This document shows, one piece after another, positions 49,094 through 58,320 of a stretch of DNA of 64,000 nt (positions are counted from its first letter, which is position 1; each line of letters begins with the position of its first letter). Origin of the DNA: JAOUEA01 sp963734685 (lineage in GTDB: Bacteria; Actinomycetota; UBA4738; HRBIN12); contig CAVTIC010000001.1 of NCBI GenBank assembly GCA_963734685.1, positions 1,054,001 through 1,118,000 of the forward strand, read 5' to 3'. The notes below the pieces were generated by a model, which saw only the letters and a list, made by a program, of their open reading frames with translations, ran no database searches and had not been told where the DNA came from. The translations under genes and the position numbers were made by a program.

Positions 49094-50556
49094 ATGGGCG
49101 AGAACGTTCCGACCGCTTCCGTCGGCGCTTCCGGCGCGCGCAGATCGCCCGGTCGGCCACCCACGCGGTCGTCGCGACGCAGGTCGATCGCCGTCGTGCT
49201 CGCCTCGGCGATAGTGCTCGCAGCCGTGCAGGCGGTCGGCCCGATCGCATCCACGGCGGCCCCGACGCCGTCCCAACATCGTCTTGATCGTGACCGACGA
49301 CATGCGCTGGGACGAGATGCAGCGCATGCCGACCGTGCAGGCCGAACTGATCGGTAAGGGGGCCGGTTCCAGAAGGGGTTCGTCGTGAACTCGCTGTGCT
49401 GCCCCAGCCGCACATCGATCTTCACGGGCCGGTACTCCCACTCGACCGGTGTGTGGACGAACTCGGGCGCATTCGGAGGCTTCGCCGCGTTCAAGAAGGT
49501 CAAGGATCGACCATCGCGACCTGGCTGGATGCCGCCGGATACCGAACGGGCCTGTTCGGCAAGGTCATGAACGGATATTCGTCGAAGCGCGCGGCCACCG
49601 TCCCTCCGGGGTGGGATCGCTGGGTCTCGATGGTCCAGCCACCCAACTACTTCAACTACAACCTCAGCGTCGACGGCCAGGTTGCCCACTACGGGTCGGC
49701 AGCCCGCCGACTACTCCACCGACGTATTGGCCGGGTACGCCCAATCATTCCTGAACGGGCTTGCGCCCGACGAGCCCTTCTTCATGGAGTTCGCACCGTA
49801 CGCCCCTCACTCGCCGTTCACGCCCGCGCCGCGGCATGCCAACAGCCTCGCCGACTACCAGCCGATCTCGCCACCGAATGCGGCCGAGGCCGACGTCTCC
49901 GACAAGCCGGCTTGGGTGCGCGCGTTGTCGGGGGGCAAGAACTGGAACAGCAAACGCAAGGCGCAGATGCAGACGCTGCTCGCGGTCGACGACGCGATCG
50001 CCAACATGATCTCCCTCCTCGGCGACGCGGGTCGGCTCTCGAACACGTTGTTCGTGTTCACAGCCGACAACAGTCTCTCGGGCGGATCCCATCGGTGGAC
50101 CGCGAAGGAGACCGGATGGGACGAGGCGCTCCACGTTCCGTACGTGGTGCGCTACGACCCCGCTCACCGGCGGCGTAGCGCACTACGCCGGACGGGCTGG
50201 TCCTGAATATCGACATCGCACCTACGATCGCGGACCTGGCGGGCGTCGCTGCTCCAGGGGCAGACGGGGTCTCCCTCCGTCCGCTGCTGAACGGAACCGT
50301 TACGTCCGTGCGGACGGACTTCGGCATCGAGCATCTGCAGAACGGTGGCAATCCGCCGAGCTACTGCGGCGTCCGAACGACGACGCACAAGTACATCCGG
50401 TACTCGACCGGCGAGGAAGAGCTCTACGACCTCATAGCCGATCCGTTCGAGATGCAAAGCAAACACGCGGACCCGGCGTACGCGGCCATCAAGGCGTCGT
50501 TGCGCGCGCGAGCGCAAGCGCTCTGCTCGCCGACGCCGCCCGGCTACTCGTTCTGA
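49094..50556 (+). pseudogene. Sulfatase gene broken by multiple frameshifts
   Basis: Pieces of one secreted sulfatase occur in order but in three different frames. A Tat-like signal (RRRSIAVVLASAIVL) is followed by NIVLIVTDDMRW (metal site), CCPSRTSIFTGRY (the CxPSR motif whose Cys becomes formylglycine), GLFGKVMNGY, FFMEFAPYAPHSPF, FTADNSLSGG, and the C-terminal HYAG... IDIAPTIADLAG and PGYSF end. Shifts occur near 49271, 49356, 49497, 49695, 50161 and 50190. Residues between shifts are well conserved, so decay is recent or the sequence has errors here. Its 3' end overlaps the DUF4126 gene by 13 bases. Confidence 0.88.
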
Positions 50557-51176
50557 GGGAGCGTCTCCCCCGAGCCCGGGGGCGGGGGTAGGTCGCGCGG
50601 GCCCGAGGGTCCGACCCCGCGGCGATGCCGCCACGCTCGTCGCACGCCCCAGATCAGCAGCGTGAAGAGGGCGACGACGAGTAGGAACGCCACCACGGGC
50701 ACGATCACCGCGGTGAACGAGAGCAGCGTCGAGATGGAATCCTCGCCGAGCGAGAGCACCGGATTCCCGGCCCCGCCGGTGAACGCCGTCGAGGCCGGGC
50801 GGACGATCGTCCGCGCCCCGTGGGTCGCACCCGCCGCCGCCACCCCGAGCACGATCGCGAAGGCCGGGTCGACCGAGTCGTCGCCGGTGGCGGCGAGGGC
50901 GACGAGCGCGCCGGCGACCGGCGCCACCACGACGCCTATCGCGTGCAGCACGGAATCGATCGCAGGGATCTTGTCCCCGACGAAGTCCACGACGGCGATC
51001 ACCGCGATCGCCAGCATGACGCCGGGGTCGGCGAGACGGTCGTACGGCGCGTCGAGCGTGATCAGGTCGGTCCAACGTGCGAGTCCGCCCAGGATCAGCA
51101 GGGGCAGATAGGCGTTCAGGCCGGCCGCCGTCGACAGGCCCAAGGCGGTCATCAGTGAGATCACGGCGTCGGTCAT
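50544..51176 (-). CDS. DUF4126 family membrane protein
   Basis: A 210-residue integral membrane protein with about five hydrophobic segments (for example AGLNAYLPLLILGG and VIVPVVAFLLVVALFTLLIW). The N-terminal part contains the DUF4126 pattern (GLSTAAGLNAYLPLL ... DKIPAIDSVLHAIGVVVAPVAGAL). Function is unknown; these proteins are predicted to be small transport-like or membrane-organising proteins. ATG 51176 has GGAGG six bases upstream. The C terminus is cytoplasmic, charged and Pro-rich. Confidence 0.83.
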   Translation of the reverse strand: MTDAVISLMTALGLSTAAGLNAYLPLLILGGLARWTDLITLDAPYDRLADPGVMLAIAVIAVVDFVGDKIPAIDSVLHAIGVVVAPVAGALVALAATGDDSVDPAFAIVLGVAAAGATHGARTIVRPASTAFTGGAGNPVLSLGEDSISTLLSFTAVIVPVVAFLLVVALFTLLIWGVRRAWRHRRGVGPSGPRDLPPPPGSGETLPQNE

Positions 51177-51355
51177 GCCGGCCTCCACTATCGCAGGGAG
51201 AACCCGTCCGATCGCGCGGGGTCGCTGAACATGCCCAGCTCAAAGGGGGTTTCGGCTGCCCCGTGGAGGCGTCCGCCGTGCGTCGAGGAGCTGCCGGTGG
51301 ACGGACCTCCGAGACCGCGCAGGTCGTGCGCGCACCGTATCCCGCGGCAGCCGCG

Positions 51356-52048
51356 TCACGATCCCGACGGGTCTCGGGGCGGCGGGCCGGGCGCGGGCGG
51401 GCGTGGGCGGATCAGCAGGTTGACGGTGCTGCCGGCGACCGCGCCGAGGGCGGCACCTCCGACGACGTCGAGGGGGAGGTGAGCTCCGACGTACATGCGA
51501 CCGAAGAGCACGGCGAACCCGAGCACGAGCGCAGCGATCGCCCACCGAACCGACAGGTGGGCCGCCACGACGACGGTGAGGGCGGCGGCAACGGCCGCGT
51601 GTCCCGACGGGTAACCGAGGCTTCCCTCGCCGAACACCTCTCTGTTCTCGACACCGGTCAGCAGGGCGGCGGGTCGTCCGCGCTCCACGATGGGTTTGAC
51701 CACGATGGCCAGGAGATAGACGCCGACACCGGCGAGCAGCATCGCGATCGCCAGGCGGAACCGCCGGAACACGAGGGCGACCACGGCCAGGGCAGGGATC
51801 GTGATGAAGGTGCCGTACTGCATGACCGGCCACACCACCGTGTAGAGGCCCTGCGGCATGTCGTTGATCGCGCGGAACACGGTGACTTCGGCGTCGGAGA
51901 GCGCCGCCTCGGCAGCCAGGGTGCTCAGCGCGAGCACCGCGGTCGCGATCCCCAACACGATGAGGTCCCACTTCCTTCGGGCGATCGCCGACGCTGCGGT
52001 ATCTCGCTCCGGCGCCGACCGAGGGCGAGCCGACGCTTCCTCGCTCAC
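51356..52048 (-). CDS. PAP2 family phosphatase
   Basis: A 230-residue membrane phosphatase of the PAP2 superfamily with about five or six membrane segments. The catalytic motifs are KPIVERGRP (KX6RP), YPSGHAA with the active-site His, and RMYVGAHLPLDVV with the nucleophile His. It probably acts on lipid pyrophosphates such as undecaprenyl-PP or phosphatidic acid. GTG at 52048 is used. It is divergent from the PAP2-kinase fusion gene, with 250 bases between them. Confidence 0.9.
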   Translation of the reverse strand: MSEEASARPRSAPERDTAASAIARRKWDLIVLGIATAVLALSTLAAEAALSDAEVTVFRAINDMPQGLYTVVWPVMQYGTFITIPALAVVALVFRRFRLAIAMLLAGVGVYLLAIVVKPIVERGRPAALLTGVENREVFGEGSLGYPSGHAAVAAALTVVVAAHLSVRWAIAALVLGFAVLFGRMYVGAHLPLDVVGGAALGAVAGSTVNLLIRPRPPAPGPPPRDPSGS

Positions 52049-52298
52049 GGCCTTCCCCCCTCGTCGTCGTGCAGCCCGGCCGAGTATGCGTCAGGGGCTC
52101 GCCCAGAGCCAGCCCAGCCCGGCACATCCTGGGCACACACGCGGGAGGACCACGCGCGGGCCATGGGGACGTGATGACACGTTCGTGATCCCGTTTCACC
52201 CGCTCAGGGCGTGTCTCCGTGTCAGGGCCTCGCGCTCTCCATCCCGCAGGAAGAACGGGCTAGGATTCGCCTCACCGCGGACAGGGAGGTCGCGATCG

Positions 52299-53957
52299 AT
52301 GAGCGTGGAACGACCGGCCGGCCTCGACGCACGCGATCGATCGAAGTTCCGGCGGCGACCGTCGGGTGACCCAGCGCCGTTGCCGCGCCACCTCGACCGG
52401 GGAGGCTGGGTGCTGGTCGGCGCGGGCGTGCTGCTCGTCGCGGTCAGCATCGTCGTGGGTCTGCCGTCGTTCAGCGACATGATGTTCCGCTTCGAGGGCG
52501 GCATCGGGGCCTTGGTGGGGGAGTTCCGCGTGCCCTGGCTCACCACGGTCATGCGCGGGATCGACACGATCTCCGACACCACCGTGGTGTGGGCGCTCCG
52601 AATCGCGCTGATCGTGGTCCTGGCGATCACCAAGCGGTGGTGGCACCTGCTCACCTTCATCGGTGTGCTTGTGGTCGTCGACGGCCTGTCCGCCTTGATC
52701 CTCGATGTCGTGGCTAGGGTCCGGCCCGTGAACGTCACGATCCTCACCGGGTGGCGGGGGTTCTCGTACCCCTCGATCGCGATCGTCACGCTCGCGGTGA
52801 CGCTGATCCCGATGGTCTACTCGCTCGTGCCGGGCGGGGAGGGCCGCCGGAGAGCCGGCTGGATCGTGGCGGGACTGATCGCGCTCGCGAGCGTGGCCCA
52901 CGCATACCTCGGCGCGTCGCATGCGCTCGACGTCGCGGCGGGAGCGGCGCTCGCCGCGACCGTAGCGATCCCGGCGTTCCGGTACTTCGTGCCCGAGGGG
53001 CTCGCCCCGGTGTCGTACGGAGGAGGGAACGCCGCGCACCTCGACCTCGGGGGCGAACGCGGACGGGCGATCCGCGAAGCGATCGAGGAGCAGCTCGGCT
53101 ACACGGTGGAGAACGTCGCACCCTTCGGCGAAGCGGGCTCGGGGGCATCGACCCCGATGCGGATCAAGATCGCGGAGCTCGAGGTGCCCCTGTTCGCGAA
53201 GCTGTACGCGACCCGGCACGTGCGCGCCGACCGCAACTACAAGATCGCCCGAACGGTGCTCTACGGCCACCTCGAGGACGAAACCCCGTTCGGCTCGGTA
53301 CGCCGTCTGATCGAGTACGAGGACTACGCGCTGCGTCTGCTCACCGACCTCGGCGTGCCCGTCGCGGAGAACTACGGCATCGTGGAGCTCACGCCCGATC
53401 GCGAGTACATGCTGGTCACCGGCTTCTTCGAGGGGGCCTCGGAGATCGGGGACGCCGAGGTCGACGACACGGTCATCGATGAGGGGCTCCGGCTGGTCCG
53501 CACGTTCTGGGACAACGGCCTCGCGGCACGAGACGTGAAGCCCTCGAACTTCCTGGTGCAGGACGGGCATCTGCGCATGATCGATGTGTTCTTCCTGGAG
53601 GTGCGGGCCTCGTCGTGGCGGCAGGCCGTGGACCTCGCGAACATGATGCTCACGCTCGCCCTGCGCAGCGAGCCCGAGGTGATCTACGAGCACGCGCTTC
53701 GGTACTTCACCCCCGCCGAGATCGGCGAGGCGTTCGCCGCCATCAAGGGCCTCGCGGTGCCCACCGAACTGTCGTCCGCGATCAAGAAGGACTCGCGCGA
53801 CCTGGCCGCACGCTTCAAGGAGCTCGCTCCGTCCACACCCCGGATCTCGATCCAGCGGTGGAGCCTGCGCCGGGTCGGCCTCATCGCGGCCGTCCTGTTC
53901 GGCGGGCTGATTGCGCTGCTCGTGCTGATCGCCACGCTCGGGTCGGGGCTCTCGTGA
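52299..53957 (+). CDS. Degenerate PAP2 membrane domain fused to kinase-like domain
   Basis: A 552-residue fusion. Residues about 40-215 form a PAP2-like six-helix membrane domain, but PSGH is replaced by PSIA in FSYPSIAIV, so the catalytic His is gone; the later HALDVAAG motif remains. The second half is a kinase-like domain (LPS heptose kinase or aminoglycoside kinase type), with the catalytic-loop segment AARDVKPSNFLV and metal loop MIDVFF. A C-terminal membrane segment (VGLIAAVLFGGLIALLVLIATLG) follows. The protein is probably a membrane-bound lipid or glycan kinase with the PAP2 domain as a lipid-binding anchor. The ATG at 52299 has AGGGAGGT upstream. The lipoprotein start overlaps its stop. 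Confidence 0.8.
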   Translation: MSVERPAGLDARDRSKFRRRPSGDPAPLPRHLDRGGWVLVGAGVLLVAVSIVVGLPSFSDMMFRFEGGIGALVGEFRVPWLTTVMRGIDTISDTTVVWALRIALIVVLAITKRWWHLLTFIGVLVVVDGLSALILDVVARVRPVNVTILTGWRGFSYPSIAIVTLAVTLIPMVYSLVPGGEGRRRAGWIVAGLIALASVAHAYLGASHALDVAAGAALAATVAIPAFRYFVPEGLAPVSYGGGNAAHLDLGGERGRAIREAIEEQLGYTVENVAPFGEAGSGASTPMRIKIAELEVPLFAKLYATRHVRADRNYKIARTVLYGHLEDETPFGSVRRLIEYEDYALRLLTDLGVPVAENYGIVELTPDREYMLVTGFFEGASEIGDAEVDDTVIDEGLRLVRTFWDNGLAARDVKPSNFLVQDGHLRMIDVFFLEVRASSWRQAVDLANMMLTLALRSEPEVIYEHALRYFTPAEIGEAFAAIKGLAVPTELSSAIKKDSRDLAARFKELAPSTPRISIQRWSLRRVGLIAAVLFGGLIALLVLIATLGSGLS

Positions 53958-54532
53958 CCCGGCCGCGCGCCCTCTTGCTGCTCGTCGCACTCTCGCTGTT
54001 GGCGCTCCCGGCCTGCGGCTCCATCGTGAGCCGTCCCGACGCGCGTCCGATGTGCTTCGATGACAACCGCGCGGTGATCCTTCTCGCACAGGCCGTGCCC
54101 GATGCGACCTGGGTGCCGTGCGTGGAGCGCCTCCCCGCCGGGTGGGACTGGGCCTCCCAGAACATCAGGAGCGGCTCGGGCGTATTCGTGCTCAGTCTGG
54201 GCACCGCGGCCGCCAGCACGGTCACCGTCACCCTGTCGCCCTCGTGCGAGACCGACGGCATGGAGCCGTTCAACGTGTCGAACACCGATGCGTCGATCTC
54301 CGGGTATCGGAAGCTGTCGACGGATGCGGGCATCACCGGGGACTACCGCTTCGTCTTCTCCGGCGGGTGCATCACGTGGACGTTCGCGCTCGAGGCGGGC
54401 ACGCCCGAAGCCATCCTCGACGAGGTCGACAACGCGCTCGGCTTCCTGTTCCGGCCCGGCTTGGCCCACAGGCTCGAACGCGACGACGACGTGCGTCTGT
54501 GCGGCGCCGGTTCCCCCCCTTGCGAGGGGTAG
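53954..54532 (+). CDS. Exported lipoprotein, unknown function
   Basis: A 192-residue lipoprotein; the signal peptide ends in the lipobox LPAC (LLALPACGSIV). The mature part has seven cysteines and an alternating beta pattern (VTVTLSPSCETDGME). No family recognised. Its GTG start overlaps the stop of the PAP2-kinase gene as GTGA, so the two are translationally coupled and may work in the same membrane complex. Confidence 0.72.
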   Translation: MTRPRALLLLVALSLLALPACGSIVSRPDARPMCFDDNRAVILLAQAVPDATWVPCVERLPAGWDWASQNIRSGSGVFVLSLGTAAASTVTVTLSPSCETDGMEPFNVSNTDASISGYRKLSTDAGITGDYRFVFSGGCITWTFALEAGTPEAILDEVDNALGFLFRPGLAHRLERDDDVRLCGAGSPPCEG

Positions 54533-54542
54533 GATCGAGTGC

Positions 54543-54917
54543 TCACTCCAGGTCGCGCGAACGGGGCAGGCTCCGCGTGGGGGAGCGATAGTCGGGGTCC
54601 GAGCGCAACGTGAGGTACTCGACCGCCGCCCAGATCGTCTTCGATCGGGGATAGAACGCGAGCGGCACCAACACGAGCACGGCGACGCTGGCCAGGGTGA
54701 GGGGCAGCACCGGCACGTCGGGGACGGTCAGAACCAAGCCTATGACGAGCACCGCGATCCACATGCCGATCGCGACGATGTAGTTCAGCACCATCGCCCC
54801 GAGGTAGCCGCCCTCCTCCTTCTCGAAGCGCCACTCGCATCGGGGACACGCGCGACGCATCCGGAACCACGACGCGAACGTGTCGCGCTCGCCGCATCGC
54901 GGACATCGCCGACGCAT
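54543..54917 (-). CDS. DUF983 family zinc-ribbon membrane protein
   Basis: A 124-residue protein with two CxxC knuckles (CPRCGERD and CPRCEW) at the N terminus, then two membrane segments (ILVIGLVL- and VLVLVPLAF-type). This is the DUF983 layout; members are found near cytochrome-oxidase genes and in other contexts. Function is unknown. It is convergent with the lipoprotein gene, with a gap of ten bases. Confidence 0.8.
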   Translation of the reverse strand: MRRRCPRCGERDTFASWFRMRRACPRCEWRFEKEEGGYLGAMVLNYIVAIGMWIAVLVIGLVLTVPDVPVLPLTLASVAVLVLVPLAFYPRSKTIWAAVEYLTLRSDPDYRSPTRSLPRSRDLE

Positions 54918-55041
54918 CCCACGCCCGAGGGTGGCGAGGACGCCGGCCTCGGGGTACAGCGCATCACCTCGACCGTCGAGGCTGGAGCTTCCTTCCCCTC
55001 GCGGGGTGCCGGAGCCCTCCGGCTCGAGCGAGGCGTAAGGA

Positions 55042-55404
55042 TCATCCGTCGTGGATCACCCAGAACTTCACGATGCGCTCCCGGATCACCCAGGTGCCCG
55101 CCGAGCCCTTCGGCGTCACGAGCACGTCACCCGGGCCGATCGTGAGCGTGCGGCCGCCGTCGGTCACGATGTCAGCGTCGCCCTCGAGGATCAGCGCCAC
55201 CTCGTCGTAGGGACGCTCGAACGACCACGTGTCGGGCTCGCGCTCCCAGAAGCCGGCCGAGATCGCCCCCTCGGCGGCCGAGAACACGTCGGCCTCCCGT
55301 CCACCGGAGGGGATCTCGCCGGGCGGGTCGACCAGCGGCCGCCACGTCTCGCGTTCACCCGACCGAACCACCCGGATCGCCATGTCCTGCACCACGTCGC
55401 TCAT
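55042..55404 (-). CDS. Cupin domain protein
   Basis: A 120-residue small beta-barrel protein of the cupin_3/EutQ-like type, with the typical GxGDVLVTPKGSAGTW turn. Usual metal-binding His residues are mostly absent, so it may not bind metal. Function is unknown. GGAGGG lies ten bases before ATG 55404. It is divergent from the DUF5318 gene. Confidence 0.72.
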   Translation of the reverse strand: MSDVVQDMAIRVVRSGERETWRPLVDPPGEIPSGGREADVFSAAEGAISAGFWEREPDTWSFERPYDEVALILEGDADIVTDGGRTLTIGPGDVLVTPKGSAGTWVIRERIVKFWVIHDG

Positions 55405-55523
55405 CTGGTCGATGCCCTCCTGGGAGGCCGACTCCGGCCCTCGTCCTCGCCCGCAAGGCTACTCGCGTGTAGGACTTCCGGCGGGTCCGTCGTGACACAC
55501 GCCAGGGGTATGCTTGCCCGACC

Positions 55524-55946
55524 ATGGCGAAGAGGCAGGGCAGCCGGCCCACACGCACGCCGCTGGGGCGCAACCGACGCGCCGAGTTGAACGTGATCGA
55601 CTTCACGCTCGCCAAGCGCGCCCTCTTGCGCGACGCGCAGGTGGGCGTACTGGGCATGACCGACATCTGCGACGCACACCCCGAGCTGATGCGGGCAGCG
55701 AAGCACGTGGGCGAGCCGACGAGGCACGATTGCCCGGTCTGCGGCAAGGCGAAGCTGGTGCTGCTGGCCTACGTCTTCGGCGAGGGGTTGCGCGACCAGA
55801 ACGGCCGCGTCTGGTCGATCGACACGGGTCTGCGCATGACGGCCGCTCACCCCGGTTCCAGCTGCTACGTGGTGGAGGTCTGCACCTGTTGTCAGTGGAA
55901 CCACCTTCGCGAGGCGTTCACCGCCCGCCACAGCGCCACCGGCTGA
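55524..55946 (+). CDS. DUF5318 family protein
   Basis: A 140-residue actinobacterial protein with cysteines that look zinc-binding (CPVCGK near residue 71 and CTCC near 120). In Mycobacterium the equivalent gene (Rv0049) also precedes a class A penicillin-binding protein gene, which supports the assignment. Function is unknown but the position suggests a role in cell-wall synthesis. ATG 55524 follows a TATGCT -10 element at 55509-55514 by nine bases, so the leader would be very short. Confidence 0.8.
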   Translation: MAKRQGSRPTRTPLGRNRRAELNVIDFTLAKRALLRDAQVGVLGMTDICDAHPELMRAAKHVGEPTRHDCPVCGKAKLVLLAYVFGEGLRDQNGRVWSIDTGLRMTAAHPGSSCYVVEVCTCCQWNHLREAFTARHSATG

Positions 55947-56043
55947 GCGCGCCGATCCCCGCGAAGGCTGCGATGCAACCGTATCTCCATCGCACCGTCA
56001 CACTGCCGAAGACCGCAGACGGCATGTCGGCCGATGTCGCCCG

Positions 56044-56049
56044 ATACAA
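56044..56049 (+). promoter_or_regulatory. Candidate -10 element, leaderless ponA-like mRNA
   Basis: TACAAT fits the TANNNT -10 element and lies nine bases before the GTG start of the penicillin-binding protein gene. Transcription would start at or very close to that GTG, giving a leaderless message. A clear -35 was not found. Confidence 0.45.
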
Positions 56050-56058
56050 TCGAACGTC

Positions 56059-58275
56059 GTGTCGACCGAAGCCCCCACACGGCCCGAAGGGGCCAAGCAC
56101 GTTCCCAAGCACGCTCCCAGCACGCGGAAGAAGGGATCCTTCCGACGATTCTGGTGGGTGTTCGTCCTCGTGCCACTGCTCGTGGTCGCGGCGCTGTTCG
56201 GATCGCTCTACGTTGCGTACGCGCGCATCGAGCTGCCGGAGACCCTGCCGCCGATCCGCACCAGCTTCCTGTTCGACCGCAACGGCGAAGTCCTCACGTC
56301 GCTGCACGGCGCGGTCGACCGCAAGATCGTCGGGCTGAAGCAGATCTCGGACAATCTCGAGCACGCCGTGCTCGCCACCGAGGACGCCGGTTTCTACGAG
56401 CATCCCGGCATCGACGTGCGCGGCATCGTCACCGCCGCCTGGACCGACCTCGTGAAGCGCGACACCGTCGTCGGCGCCTCGACGATCACGCAGCAGCTGG
56501 TGAAGAACGTGTATGCCGGGGAGTACATCGAGCACCCGAACGGCACCCAGGAGTACATCGTGCCGCCGCGCACGATCAAGGAGAAGATCCGCGAGGCCCT
56601 GCTCGCGATCAAGGTCGAGCAGGAACTCTCGAAGGAGCAGATCCTCGCGAAGTACCTCAACACCGTGTACTTCGGCCACGGCGCATACGGGGCGGAGGCG
56701 GCTGCCCAGACCTACTTCGGCCATCCTGCGTCCGAGCTCACCGTGAACGAGTCCGCCGTGCTCGCCGCGGTGCTGCATGCACCGAGTCTCTACGACCCGA
56801 TCAAGAGCAAGTTCGACAACGAATTCCGGCGTGACTACACGCTCGACCAGATGGCGAAGTACGGCTACATACCGGGGAGCGAGGCGACGCGGCTGAAGGA
56901 GCTGCCGTGCTGCGGCATCCCGAAGTCGCAGAAGGAGGAGGGTGCGCGCATCTCGAGCCCACCCGAATGCGACTGCGAGTACTTCATCGAGTGGGCGCGC
57001 TCCGATCTGTTCCAGCTGTACGGGAGTGCCCGCGTGTACGGCGGCGGTCTGCAGATCACCACCACCCTCGATCTCGAGCTCCAGCAGATGGCCGAGGACG
57101 CCGTCGACGCCAACCTGCCCGCGAAGAACTACCTCGGTGAGCCGAACCCCTCCGCCGCCCTCGTCACGATCGACAACGCGACCGGCGAGGTGCTCGCCAT
57201 GGTCGGCGGCCGCAACTGGGAGCGCTCGAAACTGAACCTCGCGACGCTGCCGTGTGAGGGATGCGGACGCCAAGCCGGCTCCGCCTTCAAGCCGTTCACG
57301 CTGGCCGCCGCGTTGGAGCAAGGGTTCGCTCTCACAGGGAAGTATTGGTCGGGCCCGTCCACGATCACGATCCCCGACGAGCAGTGCGCGGGGCCAGACG
57401 GCCTCTGGACGCCGACGAACGCGGGCGACAGCTCCGCGGGCACCGTCGACCTCTACGGCGCCACGCAGAACTCGGTGAACACCGTGTTCGCCCAGCTCGT
57501 CTCGGCCCTCGAAGGTGGGCCCGCCGCCGTGGTCGACATGGCCCACCGGCTCGGCATCGAGTCGGAGCTCCCCGCTGTGTGCTCGATCACCCTCGGCAGT
57601 GTGCAGATCAACCCGCTCGAGATGACGAACGCGTACGCGACGCTCGCCGACCAGGGCACGTATCACCGGGCGAACCCGCTGCTCGAAGTGAACCGTCCCA
57701 ATGGGCAACCCGCCGACAAGCGGGTGTCCTCCCCGGCCAAGGAAGGCAAACTCGAACCGGCCTACGCGAACCAGGTCACCTACGCCCTGCAGGCCGTGAT
57801 CCAGGGTGGCACCGGGTCGTCGGCGTCGATCTACCCGTGGCCGGCCGCCGGCAAGACCGGCAGCGCGCAGGACAACGTCGATGCCTGGTTCTGCGGTTAC
57901 ACGGTGCAGCTCACGACGTGCGTGTGGGTGGGCTACCCCGACCAGCAGACGCCGCTGATCAACGTCGAGGGCGTGTCCACCGTCTACGGAGGCACGATCC
58001 CGGCCGCGATCTGGCACGACTTCATGCTGCAGGCGATGGACTACGGCCAGCAGGAATGGGACTACTCGCTCATGCAGTTCCCCGACTACGAGCTGACGGG
58101 CGAGCTGGGGCCGCCGACCGTGGTCGCCTCGCCGACCCCGCCCCCGCCGCCGTCACCGAGCGAGGACCCTTCACCGAGCGAGGAACCCTCCCCGAGCGAG
58201 GACCCGAGCCCCTCGGGCGACCCGAGCCCCTCGGGCGATCCGAGTCCGTCGGACGATCCCTCGCCGACGCCCTGA
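56059..58275 (+). CDS. Bifunctional class A penicillin-binding protein
   Basis: A 738-residue peptidoglycan synthase. After a short cytoplasmic tail comes a membrane anchor (WWVFVLVPLLVVAALFG). The glycosyltransferase 51 domain has EDAGFYEHPGID (catalytic Glu), GASTITQQLVKN and ILAKYLNTVYFG. The transpeptidase domain has SAFK (GSAFKPFTLAAAL), SVN and KTG (KTGSAQD). The C terminus is a Pro/Ser/Asp/Glu-rich tail of about 40 residues with PSPSED repeats. It both polymerises and cross-links the wall, as PonA1. GTG 56059 is supported by the -10 element just upstream. Confidence 0.95.
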   Translation: MSTEAPTRPEGAKHVPKHAPSTRKKGSFRRFWWVFVLVPLLVVAALFGSLYVAYARIELPETLPPIRTSFLFDRNGEVLTSLHGAVDRKIVGLKQISDNLEHAVLATEDAGFYEHPGIDVRGIVTAAWTDLVKRDTVVGASTITQQLVKNVYAGEYIEHPNGTQEYIVPPRTIKEKIREALLAIKVEQELSKEQILAKYLNTVYFGHGAYGAEAAAQTYFGHPASELTVNESAVLAAVLHAPSLYDPIKSKFDNEFRRDYTLDQMAKYGYIPGSEATRLKELPCCGIPKSQKEEGARISSPPECDCEYFIEWARSDLFQLYGSARVYGGGLQITTTLDLELQQMAEDAVDANLPAKNYLGEPNPSAALVTIDNATGEVLAMVGGRNWERSKLNLATLPCEGCGRQAGSAFKPFTLAAALEQGFALTGKYWSGPSTITIPDEQCAGPDGLWTPTNAGDSSAGTVDLYGATQNSVNTVFAQLVSALEGGPAAVVDMAHRLGIESELPAVCSITLGSVQINPLEMTNAYATLADQGTYHRANPLLEVNRPNGQPADKRVSSPAKEGKLEPAYANQVTYALQAVIQGGTGSSASIYPWPAAGKTGSAQDNVDAWFCGYTVQLTTCVWVGYPDQQTPLINVEGVSTVYGGTIPAAIWHDFMLQAMDYGQQEWDYSLMQFPDYELTGELGPPTVVASPTPPPPPSPSEDPSPSEEPSPSEDPSPSGDPSPSGDPSPSDDPSPTP

Positions 58276-58320
58276 GTCTCACGATCCGGCGCTCGCGTGC
58301 GGCGCCCGTGCCGACCTGAC

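Noticed and set aside
49385..50206. Several separate short genes in the sulfatase region
   Set aside because: The pieces join into one sulfatase when read through frame changes, so they are fragments of one gene.
58139..58275. A functional repeat domain at the PBP C terminus
   Set aside because: The Pro/Ser/Asp/Glu repeats are low-complexity linker sequence common in such proteins, with no sign of a domain.
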